DNA from: Croceivirga radicis
GTDB lineage: Bacteria > Bacteroidota > Bacteroidia > Flavobacteriales > Flavobacteriaceae
NCBI RefSeq assembly: GCF_002072105.2
Contig: NZ_MTBC01000003.1
Location: 1-64,000 of the forward strand
Direction of reading: 5' to 3'
DNA length: 64,000 bases
Positions 26,725-35,016 of the stretch are shown here, piece after piece. Position numbers and translations under genes: made by a program. The notes below the pieces were generated by a model that saw nothing but the letters and a program-made list of their open reading frames with translations, made no database searches and was not told where the DNA came from. Every line of letters starts with the position of its first letter. Positions within the stretch are counted from its first letter, which is position 1.

Positions 26725-28899
26725 TTAAGATGTGACTGGTAATTCTATAGTAAAGGTGGCCCCCTGACCTAGGGTACTGGAAGCGTAAATTTTACCCCTA
26801 TGTTTGCCCACAATTTTTCTGCAAATAGCCAATCCAATTCCTGTACCTGTGTATTGGTGCTTTTGGTGTAAGCGCTGAAAAATATCAAATATTTTTTCTC
26901 GCTTATCATTGTCAAAGCCCATACCATTATCCGCTACGGTAATTAGATGATAATCTGTGGTAACTATTAGACCATCGTTCATAGCAACTTCTTGTTGAAT
27001 AAAGTCTGATTCTATCTTAATGGTAACGCCACGTTCCTTTACCCTATATTTAATAGCGTTACTTATAAGATTGCTAAACAACTGTTCTAGTTGAAAGGGA
27101 ATACCTCTTACAACTGGCAATTCTCCCAGAATGATTTCAGAATTGGTTTCTTCTAATTTTATGGAATAATCATTTATTAGACCAGTTAATACATCGTTTA
27201 AATCTACTTTTTCAAACACCTCTCCCCTTTTATCGATTCTGGAAAAAGAAAGTAAATTGTTTATAAGAACACGCATACGCGAACAAGCATCCATGGCTCT
27301 ATTTACATAAGCCAATTTGCGTTCCGGTAGCGCTTCTTCTTGATTTCCCTCTAAAATTCTAGATAAGTACATCTGTACCTTACGTAAGGGTTCTTGCAAA
27401 TCGTGACTGGCTACCCTATTAAAAGATTCAAGTTCTGTATTCTTTTTTAGAAGGCTATTATTTTGGTTTAATAGGCGTTTATTTAAACGCACTTGCTTAC
27501 TAATATCTTGGATTACACCAATCATTACCCTTTCTTCTTGAGTATCATCAAAAACGCCATGTGTATACAAGTGAATCTCTTTACCCGATTTTTTAATGCC
27601 CCTAAAGTTAAAATCTAACGGCTTTTTTAAGTCAAACGCGTTTTGTACGTGCTCTTCATACTCCGCCAAATCATCCTCATGCACAAACATTTTAAATTTC
27701 TCGGCAGACATATCCATGTCTTCCTTTTTATAACCTAAAATACGGTATACGTTATCAGAAAGTACACTTTGGTCTTTATCCAAATTCCAAATGTAACTAC
27801 CCATAGATGCAATTTTCTCCGCTTCGTTAAGAAGGGAGTTGCTCATTTCCAATTCGGTATTCAATCGTTCTAGGTTTGCGGCATACATCTTATTTTCCGT
27901 AACGTCTGATACCAATACCTTTACATTGTTTTTAGAGGGGAAATACCTTACCCAGAAGTAGCGTTGCTCTTTAAATATTTTAAAATCTAGAATATCGTTA
28001 GCTGGTACTTGTTCATTAAAACAATTGATTAGACGATCTAGTTCTCCTGTAGTTTTTAAAAAGGGGAACGCTTTGGAAACTAAGACTCCCCGCAATTTTT
28101 CTGCTTTAAAATTGGTGATATTTTCATTGGCTTTACTCGCATATTCAATTTTAAAATCTATAACCTCCCCATTTTCATTGTATACTGGCAAATAAAGATT
28201 GGCAATTTCTTCTGTAGCCTCTAGCACACTTTCTAAAAATTCGGTTGTATTTACAATGTGTTTGTTATCTTTTATAATACGCGTAAACGCCAGAATAGAA
28301 ATTAATAAGGATATAAAACCGGCGGCAAAAAATAGAATGGCATAGATACGGTTGCTTTGTTTTACCTTCTCTTCGCTTTGTGTAACGTTGCGTTGCTGTT
28401 CTGCTATTATTTTGTCTTTAGTGGCGTCTATAGAAGATAAAATGGTATTCATCTCTTTAAAAATACGCCGCACATCTAAACTATTACTGTTTTCAGCGCT
28501 TACAACTAAATCTAATTTGGTATAGGCTTTGAGCAAACTATCTTGTTGGCCTTGCAACCTAGACAAATGATTTATTTGTGTTGGGTTATCCTTGAAATCT
28601 ATTTCTAGATCCGATATAATTCGTTGACAACTATCTAACAAAGCCTGAAATTGCAAAACAGGTACCTTTTCCTTTACAAAAGAAGATTGTAACTGGGCAA
28701 TTTGTAGCTCGTTATAGGTATTAAAAAGCTTCTCTGCCTTAATTTGTTCTTTAAATTGTGCAGACGATTTTGCCCGATCACTATCCAATTTAAAATACCT
28801 GTTGTAAGAAAAAATAAAAACGGCCAATAAGACAGCAAATGCAACCAACATTGCAAATGTAGAAGCCTTATTGGAACGTTGTAACGCTCTATTTGGCAT
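26725..28899 (-). CDS. Membrane sensor histidine kinase with two PAS domains
   Basis: A 724-residue kinase. A TM helix (about 15-32) and a second (about 185-208) frame a helical extracytoplasmic domain of some 150 residues, reminiscent of a CHASE3-type four-helix sensor. Two PAS domains follow (about 215-345 and 355-470, with NLDKDQSVLSDNVYRILGYKKEDMD). The kinase core has His499 in VASHDLQEPLRK, an N box (LEQLFSNLISNAIKYR), G1 DNGMGFD and G2 GTGIGLAICRKIVGKH. It is the last gene of a likely AraC-response regulator-kinase operon; only three bases separate it from the receiver gene. The receiver is its likely partner. Confidence 0.9.
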   Translation of the reverse strand: MPNRALQRSNKASTFAMLVAFAVLLAVFIFSYNRYFKLDSDRAKSSAQFKEQIKAEKLFNTYNELQIAQLQSSFVKEKVPVLQFQALLDSCQRIISDLEIDFKDNPTQINHLSRLQGQQDSLLKAYTKLDLVVSAENSNSLDVRRIFKEMNTILSSIDATKDKIIAEQQRNVTQSEEKVKQSNRIYAILFFAAGFISLLISILAFTRIIKDNKHIVNTTEFLESVLEATEEIANLYLPVYNENGEVIDFKIEYASKANENITNFKAEKLRGVLVSKAFPFLKTTGELDRLINCFNEQVPANDILDFKIFKEQRYFWVRYFPSKNNVKVLVSDVTENKMYAANLERLNTELEMSNSLLNEAEKIASMGSYIWNLDKDQSVLSDNVYRILGYKKEDMDMSAEKFKMFVHEDDLAEYEEHVQNAFDLKKPLDFNFRGIKKSGKEIHLYTHGVFDDTQEERVMIGVIQDISKQVRLNKRLLNQNNSLLKKNTELESFNRVASHDLQEPLRKVQMYLSRILEGNQEEALPERKLAYVNRAMDACSRMRVLINNLLSFSRIDKRGEVFEKVDLNDVLTGLINDYSIKLEETNSEIILGELPVVRGIPFQLEQLFSNLISNAIKYRVKERGVTIKIESDFIQQEVAMNDGLIVTTDYHLITVADNGMGFDNDKREKIFDIFQRLHQKHQYTGTGIGLAICRKIVGKHRGKIYASSTLGQGATFTIELPVTS

Positions 28900-28902
28900 A
28901 AT

Positions 28903-29349
28903 TTAGACCCTTAAAAGAAAGTTTTCTTTATTTAAAGAAGAAGTATGGTATTGCCAATTCATTTTTAGTACCCGTTGTATGGCGTTCTTTAACTCAGTAA
29001 AAGAACTAGGTTTGGTCAAATAAATGTCTGCACCTTTTATAAACGTATCTTCAATGTCTTTTTCTGATGAAGATGTAGAGTAAATAGCCACTACAATATC
29101 TTTTAGCAAGGGTGAGGATTTTATTTGCTGTAGACATTCCATACCATTCATAATGGGCATGTTTAAATCTAGGAATATTAAATCTGGTTTGTTGGCCAAA
29201 TTAGCGTTTAAAAACTCCATAAGTTCCGCGCCATGACAGAAAGTAGTTAATTCCGTATTCATTTTAAGGTCGTTAATGGCCTCTTCAAAAAACAAACGAT
29301 CGTCTACATCGTCATCTGTTAAATTAATTCGTAATCTGTCCTGTAACAT
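28903..29349 (-). CDS. Single-domain response regulator (Rcp1-like)
   Basis: A 148-residue receiver with no output domain. Acidic pocket residues lie in TDDDVDDR, the phospho-acceptor is Asp61 in FLDLNMPIMNG, the Thr/Ser switch is in IYSTSSSEKD, and the conserved Lys is in YLTKPSS. The first strand reads RINLTDDD where most relatives have a hydrophobic strand followed by VDDD; the Thr substitution is mild and should not prevent Mg binding. It lies 8 bases after the AraC gene and 3 bases before the kinase gene. Confidence 0.88.
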   Translation of the reverse strand: MLQDRLRINLTDDDVDDRLFFEEAINDLKMNTELTTFCHGAELMEFLNANLANKPDLIFLDLNMPIMNGMECLQQIKSSPLLKDIVVAIYSTSSSEKDIEDTFIKGADIYLTKPSSFTELKNAIQRVLKMNWQYHTSSLNKENFLLRV

Positions 29350-29357
29350 CGTGGTGG

Positions 29358-29918
29358 TTAATTAGGATTAATACTATTTCTTTTTTGAATAATTCTTTGA
29401 AAGGCCGATGGTGTTAAACCAGTGGTCTTTTTAAATTGACTTGATAAATGTGCTACGCTACTATAATTTAAATCGAATGCTATTTCTGTTAATGATTTAT
29501 CTGTTTTTAGTAATAGATCCTTTGCCATTTCTACCCTTCTTAAGATTATAAAACTTTCTATGGAAGAATAGGTTGCCTCTGAAAATAAACTAGACAAATA
29601 GGCATAAGAGTAATCCAATTCTTCTGACAAATAATCGCTTACATTTTTTGTTTGTACCTCTTTATGTTCTAAATAAAAATTAATTAAAAGCTTAACCCGT
29701 TGTACTAGACTTAGCTTTTGATCATCTACAATAGAAATGTTGAATAAACTCAATTGTTCTTGTAACTCTACTTTCTGTGCTAAGTCCAATGCTTCTTTTA
29801 ATCTTATTTCATTTAGATTCACCAAATAATAATCAATACTTAAATTCTTTAAGACAAACTCTATTACAGATTTATAGGTCTGTGATAGGTCGTATTTAAG
29901 ATGTAATGTCATACACAC
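29358..29918 (-). CDS. Short AraC-type transcriptional regulator
   Basis: A 186-residue regulator. Residues about 75-182 are the AraC DNA-binding region (LDYSYAYLSSLFSEATYSSIE, then LTEIAFDLNYSSVAHLSSQFKKTTGL). The N-terminal 70 residues are a short alpha/beta domain with no recognised family. Flavobacteria commonly place such genes beside receiver and kinase genes. It is first in the operon with the receiver and kinase, and a perfect palindrome lies about 120 bases upstream. Confidence 0.82.
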   Translation of the reverse strand: MCMTLHLKYDLSQTYKSVIEFVLKNLSIDYYLVNLNEIRLKEALDLAQKVELQEQLSLFNISIVDDQKLSLVQRVKLLINFYLEHKEVQTKNVSDYLSEELDYSYAYLSSLFSEATYSSIESFIILRRVEMAKDLLLKTDKSLTEIAFDLNYSSVAHLSSQFKKTTGLTPSAFQRIIQKRNSINPN

Positions 29919-30040
29919 TAAATTAGCTACACGCTTTTGTAAACTTAGAACAAAACTATAAACAAGATTCTGATTTTAACAGAAAAAATGTTTAACGCTA
30001 AGTAAAACTAAATAAACAAAAGTAAAAGGTTAAACAAAAT

Positions 30041-30060
30041 TATCGTTATAATAAACGATA
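30041..30060. promoter_or_regulatory. Palindrome upstream of AraC-RR-kinase operon
   Basis: TATCGTT-ATAATA-AACGATA is an exact inverted repeat with 7-bp arms. It lies 123 bases upstream of the AraC-type gene start, an operator-like position. Confidence 0.45.
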
Positions 30061-30192
30061 TATGAAATTATACCTGAACTCAACCTATTGTTATTCTCGT
30101 TACTTCTATGATGTTGTTTAATTTTCTTACACATCTGTATTAAGATACAAATTTTGTTTAAGCTTTAAGAATTTTAAGAGAAAGGCTTTCAT

Positions 30193-30230
30193 AAAAAAAA
30201 GATTGCACGGAAGTGTTGTGCAATCTTTTT
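30193..30230. terminator. Strong hairpin terminator in a divergent gap
   Basis: GATTGCAC (30201-30208) and GTGCAATC (30218-30225) form a perfect stem with a nine-base loop. It is flanked by eight A on one side and five T on the other, so the A/T flanks extend the stem. It is not near the 3' end of any annotated gene. Confidence 0.75.
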
Positions 30231-30461
30231 CAAACCAAACTAACCAAAAAACTGTATTCTCTATTTATTCTCTTTCAAGCAATTTCTTTTTTACACTTAC
30301 AAATTTGTAGCAAATAGATAAACCACTTTAGCCCTATTAACCAAATAGTTAACTCATTTGCTTCTTATTATAAAAACGCAAATGAGCACCCAAATTTGGC
30401 TTTTGCGCTAATAAGTATTACTAAAAAGAAGGAATTTGTGCCGTATTTAAATAATTAGGAT

Positions 30462-30794
30462 ATGGGTTTTTTATCATTTAATCAGCAGAAAATTATATTG
30501 TTCCATTCTAATGATTCTTTTGAGATTAAAGCATTGGAAGAAAAAGTTAGTGGCGGAAAAGTAAGACTTATAAATTTAGCCAAAGAGCCTATTTTACCAA
30601 TTATCTGGCAAGAAATTGAAGCGGCCCTACGTGATAAGATTTACATTAAAGAACAGGATATTGTTGCAGTAGATAAAAACAGCGTAAGCATTTTAAACGG
30701 AATAAATGCTTTAGAATCCTTTTTAGCTACTAAAAATCAATTCAGTAAGACAACTACCAAAACATTAGAAGCCAGTTATTCTGAAATAGCATAA
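30462..30794 (+). CDS. Small protein, possibly ArsC/Spx-like fold
   Basis: A 110-residue cytoplasmic protein. It resembles the N-terminal half of the flavobacterial ArsC-like family in layout: a short opening strand (KIILFHSNDSFEIKALEEK), then KVRLINLAKEP and WQEIEAALRDKI. There is no Cys in the active-site position, so arsenate reductase activity is not expected. The family assignment is tentative. The C-terminal 30 residues (SFLATKNQFSKTTTKTLEAS) match the SPx/ArsC helix only loosely. No partner gene is adjacent. Confidence 0.55.
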   Translation: MGFLSFNQQKIILFHSNDSFEIKALEEKVSGGKVRLINLAKEPILPIIWQEIEAALRDKIYIKEQDIVAVDKNSVSILNGINALESFLATKNQFSKTTTKTLEASYSEIA

Positions 30795-31163
30795 ATACTA
30801 AGGGAATAATTTGAATAATCTGGTTTGCTTTTGGGCAAATTAATCCATGCTTCATAGTAACTTTAAGACAGCCAATTAAATTCTTAATACTAATTGGACC
30901 TGGTATAATACGTTCACTACTATAAAAAGCGTAGTGAAACTTAACCGCAAGAATATCTACACTTTATCCATATTGATTATTCCATCCAACTAAATTTATA
31001 AACCCACTTAAAACTGTTTCTCAGGTTTAATATAGCAATACCTACTATATCTCTAAAAAGAGTATTTAGTTGACAACCGCTAACTTAATTTATAGGCAAG
31101 TATACAACATAAAAAAAACCGCCCTATCACAGACGGTCTTTTCTCCTTCACAAAATAATATTT
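30795..31163. other. Gap of about 370 bases with an inverted repeat
   Basis: No coding frame stands out. TTCACTAC (30913-30920) and GTAGTGAA (30931-30938) form a perfect 8-bp inverted repeat with a ten-base loop in the middle of the gap. The terminator of the downstream minus-strand gene is at its right edge. Confidence 0.5.
31111..31144 (-). terminator. Terminator of the DUF2383 gene
   Basis: Read on the minus strand, ACCGTC pairs with GGCGGT (one G-T wobble) across an eight-base loop and is followed by eight T. It lies 20 bases past the stop at 31164. Confidence 0.6.
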
Positions 31164-31616
31164 TTAGAACGCATTCTCTAAATAATTTGCACGATTATAG
31201 CTTTGTTCAATTTTATTTTTTTGATTGGTCAACACGTTAATTGTACTTGCTGGTAACGTTGTTTCCTTCAGTACGTCCTCATAATCTTCTAAGGCTACTT
31301 TTTCGCCATTTCTAACTTCTTCTAGCATAGCCTCTTCATCCGCATTGGAGAACAACGCTTTGGTATCCATCCACGCTCTATGTACTGCTCCTTTAAAGGA
31401 ACCGGTATATTTGGTCACGTCCATTCCCTTGGCTGTAAGTTCATGCTCCAATTCGGCTTTAAACTGATTGCGCTCATTGGCTTTCTGTTCAAATAGACGT
31501 TGTAAAGCTTTACTTTCTACTTGATTTGCAGCTTTGGTAAATCCTTGCTCTGCATCATAGGCCCTAGCTAAAAGACCGTTTAATTTTTCTTCTGTATTCT
31601 TTTCAAAAACTGACAT
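31164..31616 (-). CDS. PA2169-type DUF2383 four-helix protein
   Basis: A 150-residue all-helical protein of the DUF2383/PA2169 family, a ferritin-like four-helix bundle often induced under stress. Recognisable stretches are EEKLNGLLARAYDAEQGFTKAA, LFEQKANERNQFKAELEHE and EEVRNGEKVALEDYEDVL. The ATG at 31616 is chosen over a TTG at 31637. No clear di-iron ligand set can be pinned down. It is divergent from a small acidic lipoprotein gene, with 227 bases between the starts. Confidence 0.78.
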   Translation of the reverse strand: MSVFEKNTEEKLNGLLARAYDAEQGFTKAANQVESKALQRLFEQKANERNQFKAELEHELTAKGMDVTKYTGSFKGAVHRAWMDTKALFSNADEEAMLEEVRNGEKVALEDYEDVLKETTLPASTINVLTNQKNKIEQSYNRANYLENAF

Positions 31617-31805
31617 AGTGTTATTTTTTTTGTTCAAAACAAAGTTGAGATTATTTACAATTAGACGTTAGTTCATTTACACATTGGTTTGACTCTTTAA
31701 ACTAGGACACAAACTTTTAGCTAATTCAGGTTATACAAGGTTTAACATCTAGCAAATACGCTAAGGTTTTCCGTATTAAAGCAAAACTTTACAGGTAGCT
31801 ACTTA

Positions 31806-31813
31806 TACTTTTG
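31806..31813 (+). promoter_or_regulatory. Candidate -7 box of acidic lipoprotein gene
   Basis: TACTTTTG fits TAnnTTTG and lies 31 bases before the ATG at 31844. No convincing -33 TTG is seen. Confidence 0.35.
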
Positions 31814-31843
31814 AGGCGAATTAAAACAATAAAAACAGATCGT

Positions 31844-32428
31844 ATGAGAAAGACATTTTTATCTTTAGTAGTAGCTACCCCAATTTTGTTAGGAAGTTGT
31901 AAAGTAGACCAAAAAAAAGAAGCAGAATTACCAGAAGTGGATGTTGATATAGAAACAGCAGCCGGACAATTACCATCTTACGATGTGGATTGGGCAGATG
32001 TAAACGTAGGTACAACCACTAAGACCATGGAAATACCCAAGGTAGTGGTAGTAATGGAAGAGGAAGAGGTAGAAGTACCGTACTTAGATGTAGATATGCC
32101 AGAAGATTATGGCGAGAAAACTGAACGTACACTACGCGTTGAAGCAGAAATTGCAGACACCACCCATAATTTGGATATTGAAAAAATATATGCCAATGAG
32201 GATAATTTAATTGTGGTTTCGTCCCTGGAAAAAGGTGAACAGAGTCTAGGCAATAAAACGATGCGTATTTCTGACCAAGTAACATTAAATGCACCAGATT
32301 TAAATGTAAAGTATTACATAATTGGCGAAAGACCAGAACAAGTATTTAACTCCTCCTATACTTATGTAAAAGACATGGAGACCTTAAAAAATAAATTGGA
32401 AGGTTACCAAGTAATCTATGAGAGTTAA
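31844..32428 (+). CDS. Acidic lipoprotein of unknown function
   Basis: A 194-residue lipoprotein. The ATG at 31844 follows a better context than a TTG at 31811 and opens a signal peptide ending in LLGSC (Cys18). The mature part is very acidic: VDVDIETAAG, VVVVMEEEEVEVPYLDVDMPEDYG. The C-terminal half looks like a small alpha/beta domain of about 85 residues. No family is recognised. It is divergent from the DUF2383 gene and ends in a strong terminator. Confidence 0.7.
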   Translation: MRKTFLSLVVATPILLGSCKVDQKKEAELPEVDVDIETAAGQLPSYDVDWADVNVGTTTKTMEIPKVVVVMEEEEVEVPYLDVDMPEDYGEKTERTLRVEAEIADTTHNLDIEKIYANEDNLIVVSSLEKGEQSLGNKTMRISDQVTLNAPDLNVKYYIIGERPEQVFNSSYTYVKDMETLKNKLEGYQVIYES

Positions 32429-32447
32429 TATATTTTGACACCCTCAA

Positions 32448-32480
32448 TAAAAAAAGACCGTTTGTAAACGGTCTTTTTTT
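32448..32480. terminator. Bidirectional terminator after acidic lipoprotein
   Basis: AAGACCG and CGGTCTT form a perfect stem with an eight-base loop. Runs of A and T flank it on either side. It serves this gene and the convergent dehydrogenase. Confidence 0.85.
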
Positions 32481-32501
32481 GTTTTAACAATTAGAAAAAT
32501 C

Positions 32502-33869
32502 TTAATCTACCCAAATGGTTTTTGTATTGGTAAATTCTCTTATGCCGTAACTAGACAATTCTCTCCCATAACCACTATTTTTTATTCCTCCAAAAGGTAA
32601 TCTAGGATCTGATGCTACTAGTTTATTTACAAACGCATTACCAGCTTCTAATTGTAAGGCAATTTTTTCACCTCTCTCCTTATTACCAGTTAATACCCCT
32701 GCCCCAAGTCCAAAATTGGTGGCATTTGCCAAACTAATAGCCTCTGCTTCATTTTTTGCTTTGATTACGGAAGCAACCGGTCCAAAAAGCTCCTCGTCAA
32801 AACCAACCATCCCTGGTTTTAAATTGGTGAGAATTGTTGCAGGGTAATAAGCCCCTTTTCTATCCGGTACTTCACCACCCAAATGTAACGTGCCTCCTTG
32901 CGATACGGTTTTTAAAACTTGTTGGTGCAACTCATCCCTTAAACCCACTCTGGCCATTGGGCCATAAAAGGAATTTTCATCCTTAGGTTCTCCAAGAATG
33001 GCATTTTCCATACGTTTGGTGAATTTTTCCAAAAACGCATCATACACTTCTTCTAAAACAATAAAACGTTTAGCTGCGATACATGTTTGCCCATTGTTTT
33101 GTAATCTACCAAATACCGCAGTTTCCACGGCAGTATCCAAATCCACATCATCTAAAATAATGTAGGCATCACTACCGCCTAATTCCAATACCGATTTTTT
33201 TAAGTGTTTGCCAGCTATTTTTGCTACAGACCGCCCAGCAGGTTCACTGCCAGTTAAGGTTACTGCAACTATGGTATCGTTGGCAATAACGTCCTCAATT
33301 GCGGAAGACCCAACATTTAGATTAGCAAACAAACCTTCTGGAAAACCTGCTTTTTCCATTGCAGCTTCTATGGCATAGGCACAACCCTGCACATTAGAAG
33401 CATGCTTTAACAAAGCTGCGTTACCCGCCATTAGCGCTGGGGCCAAAAAGCGAATTACTTGATAGAAAGGAAAGTTCCATGGCATTACGGCCAGTACCAC
33501 ACCCAAAGGCTGAAAAGTAACATAACTTTTTGTGGCTTCCGTTTTAACTTCCTCCTTAGCTAACAATTTTTCAGCATTATCTGCATAATAACGGCATACC
33601 CAAGCACACTTCTCTATCTCGGATTGGGATTGTTTTAAAAGTTTACCCATTTCATCTGTAGCTAATTCTGCGTAAACTTCTTTATTCTTTTCAAGAACAT
33701 CGGCCAGTCTATGTAAATATTTGGAACGCTCTGGTAAGGTTTCTCCTTTCCATTTTAAATACGCATTATTAGCCTGCTTTATTTTCGAGATAACTTCTTC
33801 TTTTGAATGTCTAGGATATTCCTTAATCAGCTCTTCTGTTGCCGGATTAATACTTTTCGCTACTTCCAT
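32502..33869 (-). CDS. NAD(P)-dependent succinate-semialdehyde dehydrogenase-like
   Basis: A 455-residue aldehyde dehydrogenase. The catalytic Cys is in NNGQTCIAAKR and the general-base Glu in SVLELGGSDAYI; the cofactor loop is VTLTGSEPAGRSVAKIAG. The start MEVAKSINPATEELIKEY and the 450-455 residue length match the GabD-type succinate-semialdehyde group common in Bacteroidetes. ATG at 33869 is used; a GTG at 33899 would add ten residues. It probably oxidises succinate semialdehyde to succinate, the last step of the GABA shunt. Single gene. Confidence 0.88.
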   Translation of the reverse strand: MEVAKSINPATEELIKEYPRHSKEEVISKIKQANNAYLKWKGETLPERSKYLHRLADVLEKNKEVYAELATDEMGKLLKQSQSEIEKCAWVCRYYADNAEKLLAKEEVKTEATKSYVTFQPLGVVLAVMPWNFPFYQVIRFLAPALMAGNAALLKHASNVQGCAYAIEAAMEKAGFPEGLFANLNVGSSAIEDVIANDTIVAVTLTGSEPAGRSVAKIAGKHLKKSVLELGGSDAYIILDDVDLDTAVETAVFGRLQNNGQTCIAAKRFIVLEEVYDAFLEKFTKRMENAILGEPKDENSFYGPMARVGLRDELHQQVLKTVSQGGTLHLGGEVPDRKGAYYPATILTNLKPGMVGFDEELFGPVASVIKAKNEAEAISLANATNFGLGAGVLTGNKERGEKIALQLEAGNAFVNKLVASDPRLPFGGIKNSGYGRELSSYGIREFTNTKTIWVD

Positions 33870-33950
33870 GATTCTACATTTATCTTCAAAATTAAGCACA
33901 ACAATTGGTCTAACAGGCTCCGTTTAGCAAATTGATTAGCCGTATTGCGC

Positions 33951-34904
33951 TCAAGATATTTCACTTGGTAAGTGTCCGTAGAATTTTTTAAAGGCTACGG
34001 TAAAATGTTGCGGATTCTTATAACCTACCTGTTGGGATATTTGCGCTATACTCAACTCTTTAGCCAACAACAAACCGTATGCCTTTTGCATACGTAGTGT
34101 GGTTAGTTGTTTAAAAATGGTTTTTCCGTAAACTTTTTTAAAATCGGTTTTTAATTTGGTGGTATTTATACCTGCAAATTGAGCCAACTCTGGAATGGTT
34201 ACGGACCGGTGCAAGTTATAGGCTAAATAGGCATTTACCTTAGCCATCAAAGTGTCTAATTGCTTTGGTGGCCGTGCTGTAATTATGGGCCGCTGTTTTT
34301 TTTCGTTTTTATGGAATAGTAAACGTAAAAGCTCAACCGTTTTGGTTTGAAGATAGGCCTTTTTTAAGTCGCCCTCCAAAGTAACCGTATCAAAATCATT
34401 TAAAACATTGCAAATGGCAGCATCAAAAGGTTTGTTCTCTTTCCAATAAGTAGTTAGTTCGTTAGACATGTAGAGTTTATTTAAAGAAGAAAGTAGTTCA
34501 TTGTCATCTTCAAATAAATGGGCCATAAATGCTAATTGAATAGTTAATATGTAACAAGCAATGGTTTTACCAGCTGCATTAACAGATAGGTTACCGGCTG
34601 GGTTTACAATTAAATTATAAAAACCCTCTTCTACAGCAACTACCTTTTTGTTGAATTTTAAGTGATTGCTACCAGATACTTGAAAAACAAACTTTAATGC
34701 TTTTTGCTCTTGTACTAGTTGGAGCCGTAACTGTTCTTTGGGTTGATAATACAAACCCAATAAGACACAACCATTTAACTGATATCTTTTTTGAATTCCA
34801 TTTTCTCCAATAAAAGCAAGTTGTGTTCCATTTTCCTCGAATTTTTTTAATAAAAATTGAGGCGCATTAGTGCCTTTAAATTGCATTTTTTCCTTTTTAC
34901 CCAT
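33951..34904 (-). CDS. AraC-family regulator, divergent from TonB receptor
   Basis: A 317-residue regulator. The C-terminal DNA-binding pair lies at about residues 215-317: ITIPELAQFAGINTTKLKTDFKKVYG, then IAQISQQVGYKNPQHFTVAFKKFYGHLPSEI. The N-terminal 210 residues form a sensor-like domain similar in layout to PchR-type siderophore regulators. It starts 112 bases from the divergent TonB-dependent receptor, with tandem half-site-like repeats between them, so it is the likely activator of that uptake system. Confidence 0.82.
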   Translation of the reverse strand: MGKKEKMQFKGTNAPQFLLKKFEENGTQLAFIGENGIQKRYQLNGCVLLGLYYQPKEQLRLQLVQEQKALKFVFQVSGSNHLKFNKKVVAVEEGFYNLIVNPAGNLSVNAAGKTIACYILTIQLAFMAHLFEDDNELLSSLNKLYMSNELTTYWKENKPFDAAICNVLNDFDTVTLEGDLKKAYLQTKTVELLRLLFHKNEKKQRPIITARPPKQLDTLMAKVNAYLAYNLHRSVTIPELAQFAGINTTKLKTDFKKVYGKTIFKQLTTLRMQKAYGLLLAKELSIAQISQQVGYKNPQHFTVAFKKFYGHLPSEIS

Positions 34905-34936
34905 TATAAAACTTCCTTTTGGGTCATTTTAACTTC

Positions 34937-34977
34937 CGTTTGCGTTATCGTTTGCTTTTAGTTGCCTTTTACTTTTG
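34937..34977 (+). promoter_or_regulatory. Tandem repeats and -7 box upstream of TonB receptor
   Basis: CGTTTGC occurs at 34937-34943 and at 34949-34955, one helical turn apart, and a related GTTGCC element begins at 34961. TACTTTTG at 34970-34977 fits TAnnTTTG. The arrangement is what an AraC activator bound next to RNA polymerase would need. Confidence 0.45.
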
Positions 34978-35016
34978 CAAACCTAATTATTTTAAATCGT
35001 TCTAAATAAAAATAAC

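Larger units (their letters stand above)
29919..30461. other. Divergent intergenic region of 540 bases with hairpins
   Basis: It separates the AraC operon (-) from a small unknown gene (+). It contains a perfect palindrome (30041-30060), a strong terminator hairpin (30193-30230) that no annotated gene needs, and a tiny frame at 30062-30121 encoding 19 residues. An unannotated short transcript is possible. Confidence 0.5.

Noticed and set aside
30062-30121. 19-residue frame in the divergent gap as a definite gene
   Set aside because: Too short to support without conservation; only mentioned in a finding.
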